Positions 1 to 5,989 of a stretch of DNA of 6,055 nt are shown in pieces; position 1 is the first letter of the stretch; every line of letters starts with the position of its first letter. The stretch is taken from NCBI GenBank assembly GCA_030146155.1, contig JASLCF010000068.1:1-6055 (forward strand), read 5' to 3'. This DNA is from Savagea sp. (GTDB lineage Bacteria; Bacillota; Bacilli; Bacillales_A; Planococcaceae). The notes beneath the pieces are model-generated. The model did not search any database. It was not told where the DNA came from and worked only from the letters and a program-made list of their open reading frames with translations. The translations under genes were made by a program, and so were the position numbers.

Positions 1-18
1 GACTCAACGTATCGTGTC

Positions 19-47
19 TTGACATGAATCGTAGACATCGCTACAAT
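19..47 (+). promoter_or_regulatory. Sigma-A promoter of rny
   Basis: A perfect -35 box TTGACA (19-24) is followed after exactly 17 bases by TACAAT (42-47), one mismatch from the -10 consensus. Transcription should begin near position 54, giving an untranslated leader of about 100 bases before rny. This is the best promoter match in the window and fits constitutive expression of a housekeeping RNase. The boxes are seen directly; the start site is inferred. Confidence 0.85.
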
Positions 48-80
48 TAAAAGTGTATTACTTCATACTACAATGAATAT

Positions 81-110
81 TTGAATAGGCAGTATGTTGC
101 ACTTTAATAT
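81..110 (+). promoter_or_regulatory. Possible second, weaker rny promoter
   Basis: TTGAAT (81-86) and TAATAT (105-110) are separated by 18 bases, with four of six consensus matches in each box. It lies inside the leader made by the upstream promoter and would start transcription roughly 35 bases before the rny ATG. In AT-rich DNA a match of this quality can arise by chance, so it is only a candidate. Confidence 0.25.
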
Positions 111-140
111 ACGAGCCGACATGACAAGAAAATAGCATAG

Positions 141-146
141 AGGAGG
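141..146 (+). promoter_or_regulatory. Ribosome binding site that fixes the rny start
   Basis: AGGAGG at 141-146 is a full Shine-Dalgarno sequence, eight bases before the ATG at 155. An upstream in-frame GTG (146-148) begins inside this site and so cannot be the start. Beginning at the ATG gives a 520-residue protein, the same length as B. subtilis RNase Y. Confidence 0.9.
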
Positions 147-154
147 TGGCCAGA

Positions 155-1717
155 ATGTTAGCTGAAATTATCATCTCCGCATTGCTTAGTTTTATCGTCG
201 GTGCATTTGTTGTTTATTCCTACAATAAAAAAGTGAACGAATCAAAAGTGACTGGTGCAAATTACCAAGCAGCTCAAATCGTTGAAGAAGCGAAGCGAGA
301 AGCGGAGGCAATGAAAAAAGAAGCACTACTGGAAGCAAAAGATGAAAATCACAAGTTAAGAATTGAAACAGAAGCTGAAATTCGTGAAAGAAGAGCCGAA
401 ATTGCAAAGCAAGAAAACCGTTTAATGCAACGTGAGGAACTTTTGGATCGAAAAGATGATAGTCTTAACAGAAAAGAAGAAATGTTAGATCAATTCGAAG
501 CAGAATTGACTAAAAAACAACAGCATATTGAACAGATGGAACGCAAGGCGGAAGAACTACTTGCTCAACACGAAACAGAGTTAGAACGTATTTCTGCCCT
601 GACACGCTCAGAGGCAAAAGAAGTCATTCTATCTGAAGTTGAAAAAGAGTTGGCAATTGACATTGCAGTCATGACAAAAGAGTCAGAGGAAAAGGCAAAA
701 GAAGAGGCCGATAAAAAATCTCGTGAGATTTTATCACTTGCAATGCAACGATTTGCTGCGGACCATGTAGCTGAAACGACTGTATCTGTTGTTAATTTAC
801 CAAATGATGAAATGAAAGGTCGCATCATTGGGCGAGAAGGACGAAATATTCGTACGATCGAAACATTAACAGGAATCGATTTAATTATTGACGATACACC
901 TGAAGCTGTAATTTTATCTGGATTTGACCCTGTAAGACGTGAAACTGCACGATTGGCACTAGAAAAACTAGTACAAGACGGCCGAATTCACCCTGCACGT
1001 ATTGAAGAAATGGTTGATAAGTCAAGAAGAGAAGTAGATGAACTCATTCGTGAAAAGGGTGAGGAAACTACATTCGAATTAGGTATTCACAACCTACACC
1101 CAGACTTAATTAAAATATTAGGTCGACTTCATTTCCGTACAAGCTATGGTCAAAATGTATTGAAACATTCGATTGAAGTAGCATATCTCACAGGATTACT
1201 TGCTGCTGAAGTTGGTATCGAAGACATCACCCTAGCAAGACGAGCAGGATTACTTCACGATATTGGGAAAGCAATTGACCATGAAGTAGAAGGTAGTCAC
1301 GTACAAATCGGTAAGGAATTAGCGATTAAGTACAAGGAGCATCCAGTCGTAATTAATAGTATTGCTTCTCACCATGGCGATGAAGAAGCGACATCAACTA
1401 TTGCAGTACTTGTAGCTGCAGCAGATGCATTATCTGCCGCTCGACCAGGTGCGCGTAGCGAAACACTTGAAAATTACATTAAACGTCTAGAACGTTTAGA
1501 AGAAATTGCTGAATCTTATGAAGGTGTGGAAAAATCATTTGCGATTCAAGCAGGGCGTGAAGTACGCATCATTGTTCGACCAGATCAAATCGATGATATT
1601 ACTTCACATCGTTTAGCACGAGACATTCGTAAGCAAATTGAAGAAGAATTGAATTATCCAGGACATATTAAAGTGACAGTGATTCGTGAAACACGCGCTG
1701 TCGAATATGCAAAATAA
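155..1717 (+). CDS. rny: Ribonuclease Y (membrane-anchored endoribonuclease)
   Basis: RNase Y starts decay of many mRNAs by endonucleolytic cleavage and also processes selected transcripts and riboswitches; it sits on the inner face of the cytoplasmic membrane. The 520-residue product shows the family layout. A single N-terminal membrane segment spans about residues 3-23. A long charged coiled coil rich in E, K, R and Q covers about 30-190. A KH RNA-binding domain follows at about 210-270, with GRIIGREG at 222-229. An HD-type metal-dependent hydrolase domain covers about 335-430, with the catalytic pair H368-D369 in the LLHDIGKAIDHE motif, then a conserved C-terminal part. H368 and D369 carry the same numbers as the catalytic residues known in B. 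subtilis. The gene has its own strong promoter and ends 12 bases before a hairpin terminator. RicA, a partner of RNase Y regulation, is encoded downstream. No anomalies are seen and the call is secure. Confidence 0.98.
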   Translation: MLAEIIISALLSFIVGAFVVYSYNKKVNESKVTGANYQAAQIVEEAKREAEAMKKEALLEAKDENHKLRIETEAEIRERRAEIAKQENRLMQREELLDRKDDSLNRKEEMLDQFEAELTKKQQHIEQMERKAEELLAQHETELERISALTRSEAKEVILSEVEKELAIDIAVMTKESEEKAKEEADKKSREILSLAMQRFAADHVAETTVSVVNLPNDEMKGRIIGREGRNIRTIETLTGIDLIIDDTPEAVILSGFDPVRRETARLALEKLVQDGRIHPARIEEMVDKSRREVDELIREKGEETTFELGIHNLHPDLIKILGRLHFRTSYGQNVLKHSIEVAYLTGLLAAEVGIEDITLARRAGLLHDIGKAIDHEVEGSHVQIGKELAIKYKEHPVVINSIASHHGDEEATSTIAVLVAAADALSAARPGARSETLENYIKRLERLEEIAESYEGVEKSFAIQAGREVRIIVRPDQIDDITSHRLARDIRKQIEEELNYPGHIKVTVIRETRAVEYAK

Positions 1718-1728
1718 GACAACAAAGG

Positions 1729-1754
1729 GGGTTTCGTGTAAACGAAACCCTTTT
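1729..1754 (+). terminator. Intrinsic terminator between rny and ymdB
   Basis: A perfect 9-bp stem, GGGTTTCGT (1729-1737) with ACGAAACCC (1742-1750), closes a GTAA loop, which in RNA is a GNRA tetraloop. It is followed by TTTT and then ATTATGG. The stem is stable but the U-tract is short, so partial read-through into ymdB is likely. This matters because no separate promoter for ymdB is visible. Confidence 0.85.
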
Positions 1755-1764
1755 ATTATGGAAA

Positions 1765-1770
1765 GAAGGA
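1765..1770 (+). promoter_or_regulatory. Ribosome binding site supporting the ymdB TTG start
   Basis: GAAGGA at 1765-1770 lies seven bases before TTG at 1778. No ATG gives the conserved N-terminus, and the residues after the TTG (NILFIGDIVG) match the first strand and metal-binding motif of YmdB proteins, so TTG is accepted as the start. Confidence 0.75.
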
Positions 1771-1777
1771 AAAAGAA

Positions 1778-2581
1778 TTGAATATTTTATTTATTGGAGA
1801 TATTGTAGGTTCTATGGGAAGAGACATGGTAGAACAATACGTTTCTCGTTTGAAGAAAAAACATGATGTATCTTTAGTCATTGCCAATGGAGAGAACGCA
1901 GCTGCTGGAAGAGGCATCACAGAATCGATTTATAGAGACTTGCTACATGCAGGCGTGGATGTTGTTACAATGGGAAATCACACATGGGATAATAAGGATA
2001 TCTTTAATTTTATAGATGATGCAGATTACCTCATTCGACCAGCGAATTTTTCAGATGAAGCACCTGGACAAGGGTATACGATTATAGAAAAACAAGGCTT
2101 ACGTATTGCAGTTATTAATTTGCACGGTCGCACATTCTTACCTCCGCATGAAGACCCTTTTGCAAAAGCAGACGAGTTATTTGAACAATTAAAGGATGAA
2201 GCGGATTTATTTTTTGTTGACTTACATGCTGAAGCAACTAGCGAAAAAATTGCGATGGGTTGGCATTTAGATGGTAGAGCCACAGTAGTAGTAGGCACTC
2301 ATACACATGTACAAACTGCTGATCATCGTATTCTTCCGAGAGGTACAGCTTACTTAACGGATGCAGGAATGACAGGCCCTTATGACGAGATTTTAGGGAT
2401 GATCAAAGAAGATGTCTTACATCGTTTTAAGACCAATATGCCGACACGCTTCCAAGTACCGAAAAAAGGCCGCGCACAATTAAATGGCTTGCTTGTAACG
2501 GTAGACCCTGTAACGAAAAAAGCAACACATACTGAATTAATACGCATAAATGATGACCATCCCTTTCAATATAATGCCTAA
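1778..2581 (+). CDS. ymdB: YmdB-type metallophosphoesterase (cyclic-nucleotide phosphodiesterase family)
   Basis: This is a 267-residue cytosolic dinuclear-metal phosphoesterase of the YmdB family; the B. subtilis protein has about 264 residues. In B. subtilis, YmdB hydrolyses 2',3'-cyclic nucleotides in vitro and is needed for normal biofilm formation and the switch between motile and chain-forming cells. All metal and active-site residues of the family are visible: D8 in the N-terminal GDIVG motif, E39 and N40 in NGENAA, N67 and H68 in GNHTWD, H150 in DLHAEATSEK, and H175 and H177 in GTHTHVQTAD. The enzyme therefore looks active. Translation begins at TTG, which usually lowers initiation. 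The gene lies 60 bases after rny, beyond a terminator, with no clear promoter of its own, so it is probably expressed at a modest level by read-through from rny. In B. subtilis spoVS follows; here miaB does. The physiological substrate is not established. Confidence 0.96.
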   Translation: MNILFIGDIVGSMGRDMVEQYVSRLKKKHDVSLVIANGENAAAGRGITESIYRDLLHAGVDVVTMGNHTWDNKDIFNFIDDADYLIRPANFSDEAPGQGYTIIEKQGLRIAVINLHGRTFLPPHEDPFAKADELFEQLKDEADLFFVDLHAEATSEKIAMGWHLDGRATVVVGTHTHVQTADHRILPRGTAYLTDAGMTGPYDEILGMIKEDVLHRFKTNMPTRFQVPKKGRAQLNGLLVTVDPVTKKATHTELIRINDDHPFQYNA

Positions 2582-2614
2582 TGTGTGACAATCTACCGAA
2601 AAAAGGGCAAGAAC

Positions 2615-2644
2615 TTGTCATTTCAAGGTGTATTTCAGTATAAT
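2615..2644 (+). promoter_or_regulatory. Sigma-A promoter of miaB-ricA
   Basis: TTGTCA (2615-2620) and a perfect TATAAT (2639-2644) are spaced by 18 bases, in the short gap between ymdB and miaB. Transcription should start near 2651, leaving a leader of about 40 bases. No terminator is evident between ymdB and this promoter, so transcripts from upstream could also enter miaB. Confidence 0.8.
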
Positions 2645-2692
2645 ACAAGTTGGATTCGTATAAGGAAGTTTTGAATAGAAAGGGGAATTGCT

Positions 2693-4231
2693 ATGAATGA
2701 AGAGCAACGCCACCAAATGAATCAAGTGAAACAACAACCTAAACAAGTTGAAAAAGATTATAGTCAATATTTCGATACAGTGTATCAACCACCCTCATTA
2801 AAAGATGCGAAACGTCGTGGGAAAGAACAAGTGAAATACCATGATGACTTTATGATTGAAGATCAATTCAGACAAATGGGGCAAGGTAAAACCTTCTTTA
2901 TCCAAACGTTTGGATGTCAAATGAACGAACATGATACAGAAGTGATGGCCGGTATTTTTATGGATTTAGGTTATCAACCGACTGAAAATCGTTCTGAGGC
3001 AGATGTGATTTTATTTAATACGTGTGCGATTCGTGAAAATGCAGAAGACCGTGTATTTGGAGAGTTAGGTCATTTGAAAGCATTAAAGCGTGAACGCCCA
3101 GATCTTTTAGTAGGTGTTTGTGGCTGTATGTCACAAGAAGAAGCAGTTGTTGCTAGAATATTAAAGCAACACCAACATGTAGATATGATTTTTGGAACAC
3201 ATAATATCCATCGTTTACCTCATATTTTAAAAGAAGCTTATTTATCTAAAGAAATGATTGTCGAAGTTTGGTCTAAAGAAGGAGACATTATTGAAAACCT
3301 TCCTAAAGTAAGAACGGGGCAAATTAAAGCTTGGGTTAACATTATGTATGGTTGCGATAAATTTTGTACGTACTGTATTGTGCCTTATACTCGAGGGAAA
3401 GAACGTAGTCGACGTCCAGAAGATATTATTCAAGAAGTCCGTGAATTAGCAGCAGCGGGTTATCAAGAAATCACATTACTAGGACAAAATGTGAATGCTT
3501 ATGGGAAAGACTTAGAGGATATAGATTATACATTAGGAGACTTAATGGATGATTTACGACTGATTGATATCCCTCGAATTCGATTTACAACCAGTCACCC
3601 AAGAGATTTTGATGATCGTTTGATTGAAGTACTAGCGAAAGGTGGCAATCTCGTAGACCATATTCACCTTCCTGTACAATCAGGTTCAAGTGAAATATTA
3701 AAATTAATGTCACGTAAATATACGAGAGAGCAATTTTTAACGTTAGTGGATAAAATTAAGCAAGCTATTCCAAACGTAACCTTAACAACCGATATCATTG
3801 TAGGATTCCCAAATGAAACAGATGAGCAGTTTGAAGAAACGATGTCTTTATTTAAAGAAGTTGGTTTTGATACCGCTTATACTTACATTTACTCTCCAAG
3901 AGAGGGAACGCCAGCTGCTAAAATGAAAGACAATGTGTCAATGGAAGTTAAAAAAGAAAGGTTACAACGTCTCAATGCTTTAGTGAATGAAACATCTGCA
4001 CGAGCGATGGCACAATATGCTGGTAAAACGGTGCAAGTACTCGTTGAAGGAGAAAGTAAAAAAGATCCTGATGTATTATCTGGTTACACAGAGAAAAATA
4101 AATTAGTGAACTTTAGAGCTCCAAAAGAAGTAGTAGGTCAAATCGTAGAAGTAAAAATTACAGAAGCGAAAACATGGTCACTAGATGGCGAATACATCGG
4201 CCTTGTGAAGAAAAAGGAGACAGTACAATGA
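2693..4231 (+). CDS. miaB: tRNA-2-methylthio-N6-dimethylallyladenosine synthase MiaB
   Basis: MiaB is a radical-SAM methylthiotransferase. It converts i6A to ms2i6A at position 37 of tRNAs that read codons starting with U, which stabilises codon-anticodon pairing. The 512-residue product has a charged N-terminal extension (about 1-64) like that of other Bacillales MiaB proteins. The MTTase N-terminal domain follows, with C75 (FGCQMN), C111 (NTCAIRENAE) and C145 (CGCM) placed to hold the auxiliary 4Fe-4S cluster. The radical-SAM core has C221, C225 and C228 in GCDKFCTYC for the SAM-binding cluster. A TRAM RNA-binding domain lies at about 440-505. All six cluster cysteines are present, so activity is expected. 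The ATG is preceded by AAAGGGG (2679-2685) at a seven-base spacing, and a promoter lies just upstream. The stop overlaps the next start. Length and motifs separate it from the MtaB and RimO relatives. Confidence 0.97.
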   Translation: MNEEQRHQMNQVKQQPKQVEKDYSQYFDTVYQPPSLKDAKRRGKEQVKYHDDFMIEDQFRQMGQGKTFFIQTFGCQMNEHDTEVMAGIFMDLGYQPTENRSEADVILFNTCAIRENAEDRVFGELGHLKALKRERPDLLVGVCGCMSQEEAVVARILKQHQHVDMIFGTHNIHRLPHILKEAYLSKEMIVEVWSKEGDIIENLPKVRTGQIKAWVNIMYGCDKFCTYCIVPYTRGKERSRRPEDIIQEVRELAAAGYQEITLLGQNVNAYGKDLEDIDYTLGDLMDDLRLIDIPRIRFTTSHPRDFDDRLIEVLAKGGNLVDHIHLPVQSGSSEILKLMSRKYTREQFLTLVDKIKQAIPNVTLTTDIIVGFPNETDEQFEETMSLFKEVGFDTAYTYIYSPREGTPAAKMKDNVSMEVKKERLQRLNALVNETSARAMAQYAGKTVQVLVEGESKKDPDVLSGYTEKNKLVNFRAPKEVVGQIVEVKITEAKTWSLDGEYIGLVKKKETVQ

Positions 4232-4674
4232 CGAAGAAAATGTATACACGTACAGAAATTATTGATATGGCAAACAAATTAGGAGAAATGATTGCTTCGA
4301 CAGAACAGGTAGAATTTTTCAAACAAGCTGAGGCAAAAATTAATGAAAATCAAAAAGTGCGTGAAAGTATCTCAAGCTTAAAAGTATTACAACAACAGGC
4401 TGTCAACTATCGTCAATATGATAAGAAACGTGCATTGGAAATTGTAGAAGAAAAAATTGCAAAGATTGAAGCAGAAATTGATGCGATTCCAATTGTTCCT
4501 GAATTCAAACAATCTCAAGTTGAGGTGAATGAATTATTACAACAAGTTACAGCAGCTATTTCACACACAGTGACAAAGGAAATTATTGAATCTACTGGTG
4601 GAGACGTGTTGTCTGGAGAGACAGGTTCTTACGTACGTAATGCAGGACCTAAAACATGTAGTTCTCAAGAATAA
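4228..4674 (+). CDS. ricA: RicA (YmcA), regulator of RNase Y and of biofilm/sporulation entry
   Basis: RicA is a small, largely helical protein of the YlbF/YmcA family. In B. subtilis it joins RicF (YlbF) and RicT (YaaT) in a complex carrying 4Fe-4S clusters. The complex is needed for RNase Y-dependent maturation of several operon mRNAs and for biofilm formation, competence and sporulation. The product has 148 residues, against about 143 in B. subtilis. It is mostly charged helices, with the family motifs VEFFKQAEAKINEN (28-41) and STGGDVLSGETGS (122-134). A single cysteine, C144, lies close to the C-terminus, where the family has its cluster-ligand cysteine. The start is the ATG that overlaps the miaB stop (ATGA, 4228-4231), with AAGGAG at 4214-4219. 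An upstream GTG at 4174 is rejected because it would read through the end of miaB. Four-base overlap implies translational coupling to miaB. The partner genes ricF and ricT are outside this window. Confidence 0.95.
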   Translation: MTKKMYTRTEIIDMANKLGEMIASTEQVEFFKQAEAKINENQKVRESISSLKVLQQQAVNYRQYDKKRALEIVEEKIAKIEAEIDAIPIVPEFKQSQVEVNELLQQVTAAISHTVTKEIIESTGGDVLSGETGSYVRNAGPKTCSSQE

Positions 4675-4678
4675 AAAA

Positions 4679-4713
4679 ACTGAAAGAGTCGATTCGGCTC
4701 TTTCAGTTTTTTT
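4679..4713 (+). terminator. Strong symmetric terminator after ricA
   Basis: ACTGAAAGAGTCG (4679-4691) pairs with the arm at 4695-4707 through 13 base pairs, including one T-G wobble, around a three-base loop, and is followed by seven Ts (4707-4713). It begins five bases after the ricA stop. The left side carries seven As (4673-4679), so the same hairpin can also terminate transcription arriving on the - strand. Confidence 0.95.
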
Positions 4714-4932
4714 ATGGATAAATGATGCTGCATTCGAATAAATAGTTTGTAGATAAAAGAAGAAATAACTAGCATTAAAAACAATATGTTTTGGCGTTCA
4801 GATGAAGGAATGAGCAATAGACATTCTTAAATTTTTTTCTTGTACAAATCATAATCAGGAAAATGAGACGCAGTGTCTTTAAGGTATGAGTAAAATGTTT
4901 GTGGGGATAAATAAAAAATCTATAATATACCA
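4714..4932. other. AT-rich intergenic sequence with no supported gene
   Basis: No reading frame here has a start, ribosome binding site and plausible protein composition. A - strand frame that crosses this stretch runs on into the repeat at 4933-5063 and encodes a basic, cysteine-containing peptide with no family features, so it is taken as chance. TATAAT at 4921-4926 lacks a convincing -35 box. No tRNA, stable RNA or riboswitch fold is recognised. Confidence 0.6.
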
Positions 4933-5063
4933 TTGATTTCCGCTCCACCTTTTTATGCTTTCCGCGGGCACATCTCCAAAATCCTCGTCGCAAAGAACGC
5001 TCCTGTGGGTTTTTCCGATGGTGCTGTTCCCGCTGGAGTCAAAAAAGCTTCCGCTACAATCAA
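4933..5063 (-). repeat. Complete intergenic repeat of the Bacillales TTGATT type (copy A)
   Basis: This 131-bp element is bounded by ATTGATT (4932-4938) and AATCAAT (5058-5064), a 7-bp terminal inverted repeat. Read on the - strand it begins TTGATTGTAGCGGAAG, continues through CTCCAGCGGGAACAGCAC, CGGAAAAACCCACAGGAGCG, CGACGAGGA and TGCCCGCGGAAAGC, and ends GGAGCGGAAATCAA. These blocks match a family of non-coding repeats I recall from many Bacillaceae and Planococcaceae genomes. It is clearly richer in GC than its surroundings. It shares about 70% of positions, counted by eye, with the first 65 bases of the copy at 5990, including the exact block CGGAAAAACCC. Its function is unknown; it encodes no protein. 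Confidence 0.85.
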
Positions 5064-5117
5064 TTGGAGATTTCTTTGAAGAAGGAGAAATGTTATATAG
5101 ATATTTTTAAATGAAAA

Positions 5118-5174
5118 AAGGGCTCTCTTCTTGTATAGTAAAGTTTGCGAAAACCACTAAAGGAGAGAGCCCTT
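5118..5174 (+). promoter_or_regulatory. Hairpin over the transposase ribosome binding site
   Basis: AAGGGCTCTCTTCT (5118-5131) is complementary to AGGAGAGAGCCCTT (5161-5174) over 14 pairs with one G-U wobble, enclosing a 29-base loop. The right arm contains most of the Shine-Dalgarno sequence AAAGGAG (5159-5165) and ends directly before the ATG at 5175. Transcripts entering from outside would fold the site away, while a transcript starting inside the loop would leave it open. On the - strand the same stem is followed by six Ts (complement of 5114-5119) and resembles a terminator. Confidence 0.7.
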
Positions 5175-5852
5175 ATGATTAAAAATAACACAAAGATACC
5201 GACATTGAAAGAAATTGAAACTGATTGATTTAGAACACTTCAAAAAACATATTCAGAAGCACTAAGCCAGCTCTTAACAGAGCTAGATTAACTAGTAACA
5301 GAACACCGTGACACGACACGTTTTCAACTAAAAGATAAACGTCCTATTACGCTGGATTCTTTATTTGGTTCAGTTCAAGTAAATAGAAATTATTACTATG
5401 ATCGTGAATGTAAGAAATACGTCAGTCTGTTAGACCAACACTTACAATTTGAAGGTGCAAAAGGGTTAAGTCTGCTGGTTCAAGAGATGCCAATGGAACT
5501 AGCTGTAGAAGGGAAATCATATAGAAACGCTTCACAAACACTTGAAAAGTTACTAGGTTATTCTGTCCTGAGCCATGAAACAATTCATTAATATCTTCTA
5601 GAAACAGAAGTGATCAATCGTCCCTCTGAAACGCCTACAAGACCTGTTTTATTTGTGGAAGTGGATGGACTTTATATTAAAAGACAAAAACAAAGAATTA
5701 AAGGACCAGAAGATAAAATAGCAGCTGTGCATGAGGGGTGGATTATGAACGGTAAACGTCCAGAATTGAAGCGTAAACGGCATTACGTTCATCAAGGGAA
5801 AGAACCTTTTTGGGAAGGTTTTGAAACTTTGAGAGGATTACAAGGATTTTAA
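5175..5852 (+). pseudogene. Broken ISLre2-family (UPF0236) transposase
   Basis: Translation from the ATG at 5175 stays in one frame for 225 codons but meets TGA at 5226-5228 (codon 18), TAA at 5289-5291 (codon 39) and TAA at 5589-5591 (codon 139), ending at TAA 5850-5852. Between stops the protein follows the ISLre2 pattern: an N-terminal part with RPITLDSLFGSVQVNRNYYY, then SYRNASQTLEKLLGYSVLSHETIH, then VLFVEVDGLYIKRQ, and VHEGWIMNGKR to HQGKEPFWEGFE. The aspartate in VEVDG (codon 164) may be the first residue of a DDE-type catalytic triad; that is inference. From memory, family members have roughly 450-480 residues, so about half is missing at the C-terminus. Each stop is one transition from a sense codon (TGG or CAA), and there are no frameshifts, so the decay looks recent. 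The open stretch 5610-5852 is part of this pseudogene and not a separate gene. Confidence 0.92.
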
Positions 5853-5989
5853 GCTAGTTGATAAGTTGAGTTTTAACTGACTTTTTAGTTGGTTAATTTA
5901 AGTGTGGATTTTTATTTAGTTTTTGTTTTAAAAGGAGAGGTTATATAATAATTTTTTATAAGAATTCTCTATGAAAAACGAATACTTAG
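5853..5989. other. AT-rich spacer after the IS remnant, nothing recognised
   Basis: This stretch has many stop codons in all frames and no reading frame of note. It contains an AAAAGGAGAGG purine run (near 5930-5940) that resembles a ribosome binding site but is followed by no usable start and frame. No right-end inverted repeat matching the hairpin arm of the IS is present. Confidence 0.6.

Larger units (their letters stand above)
5118..5852 (+). mobile_element. Remnant of an ISLre2-family insertion sequence, left part only
   Basis: The 5' non-coding hairpin and the first half of an ISLre2 (UPF0236) transposase gene are present. Homology to the family seems to stop near 5828, within the EGFE motif, and no right terminal inverted repeat is found before the next repeat at 5990. 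The exact left end is uncertain, because the terminal repeat may lie between 5064 and 5118. No target-site duplication can be identified with only one end. The element cannot move by itself. Confidence 0.8.

Noticed and set aside
146..154. Upstream in-frame GTG as the rny start
   Set aside because: It begins within the Shine-Dalgarno sequence, and the ATG at 155 gives the family length and residue numbering.
2586..2620. TGACAA ... TTGTCA inverted repeat overlapping the miaB -35 box as an operator
   Set aside because: Only six bases per arm with a 23-base gap, no further symmetry, and half of it is explained by the -35 element itself.
4174..4227. Upstream GTG start adding 18 residues to RicA
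   Set aside because: The extra residues would come from the 3' end of miaB read out of frame, while the ATG at 4228 has a proper ribosome binding site and matches the family N-terminus.
4775..4993. Possible 72-residue gene on the - strand
   Set aside because: It runs across the non-coding repeat, has no ribosome binding site or family features, and is probably chance.
5090..5110. Short leader peptide (ATG at 5090, six codons) after GAAGGAG
   Set aside because: Too short to judge, with no link to a downstream structure other than the IS hairpin, so no support beyond chance.
5226..5228. Programmed read-through or selenocysteine at the TGA in the transposase
   Set aside because: Two further TAA stops in the same frame and loss of the C-terminal half show simple decay.
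5610..5852. Separate small gene of 80 residues
   Set aside because: It is in frame with and continuous in homology with the upstream transposase fragment, so it is the last open segment of the pseudogene.
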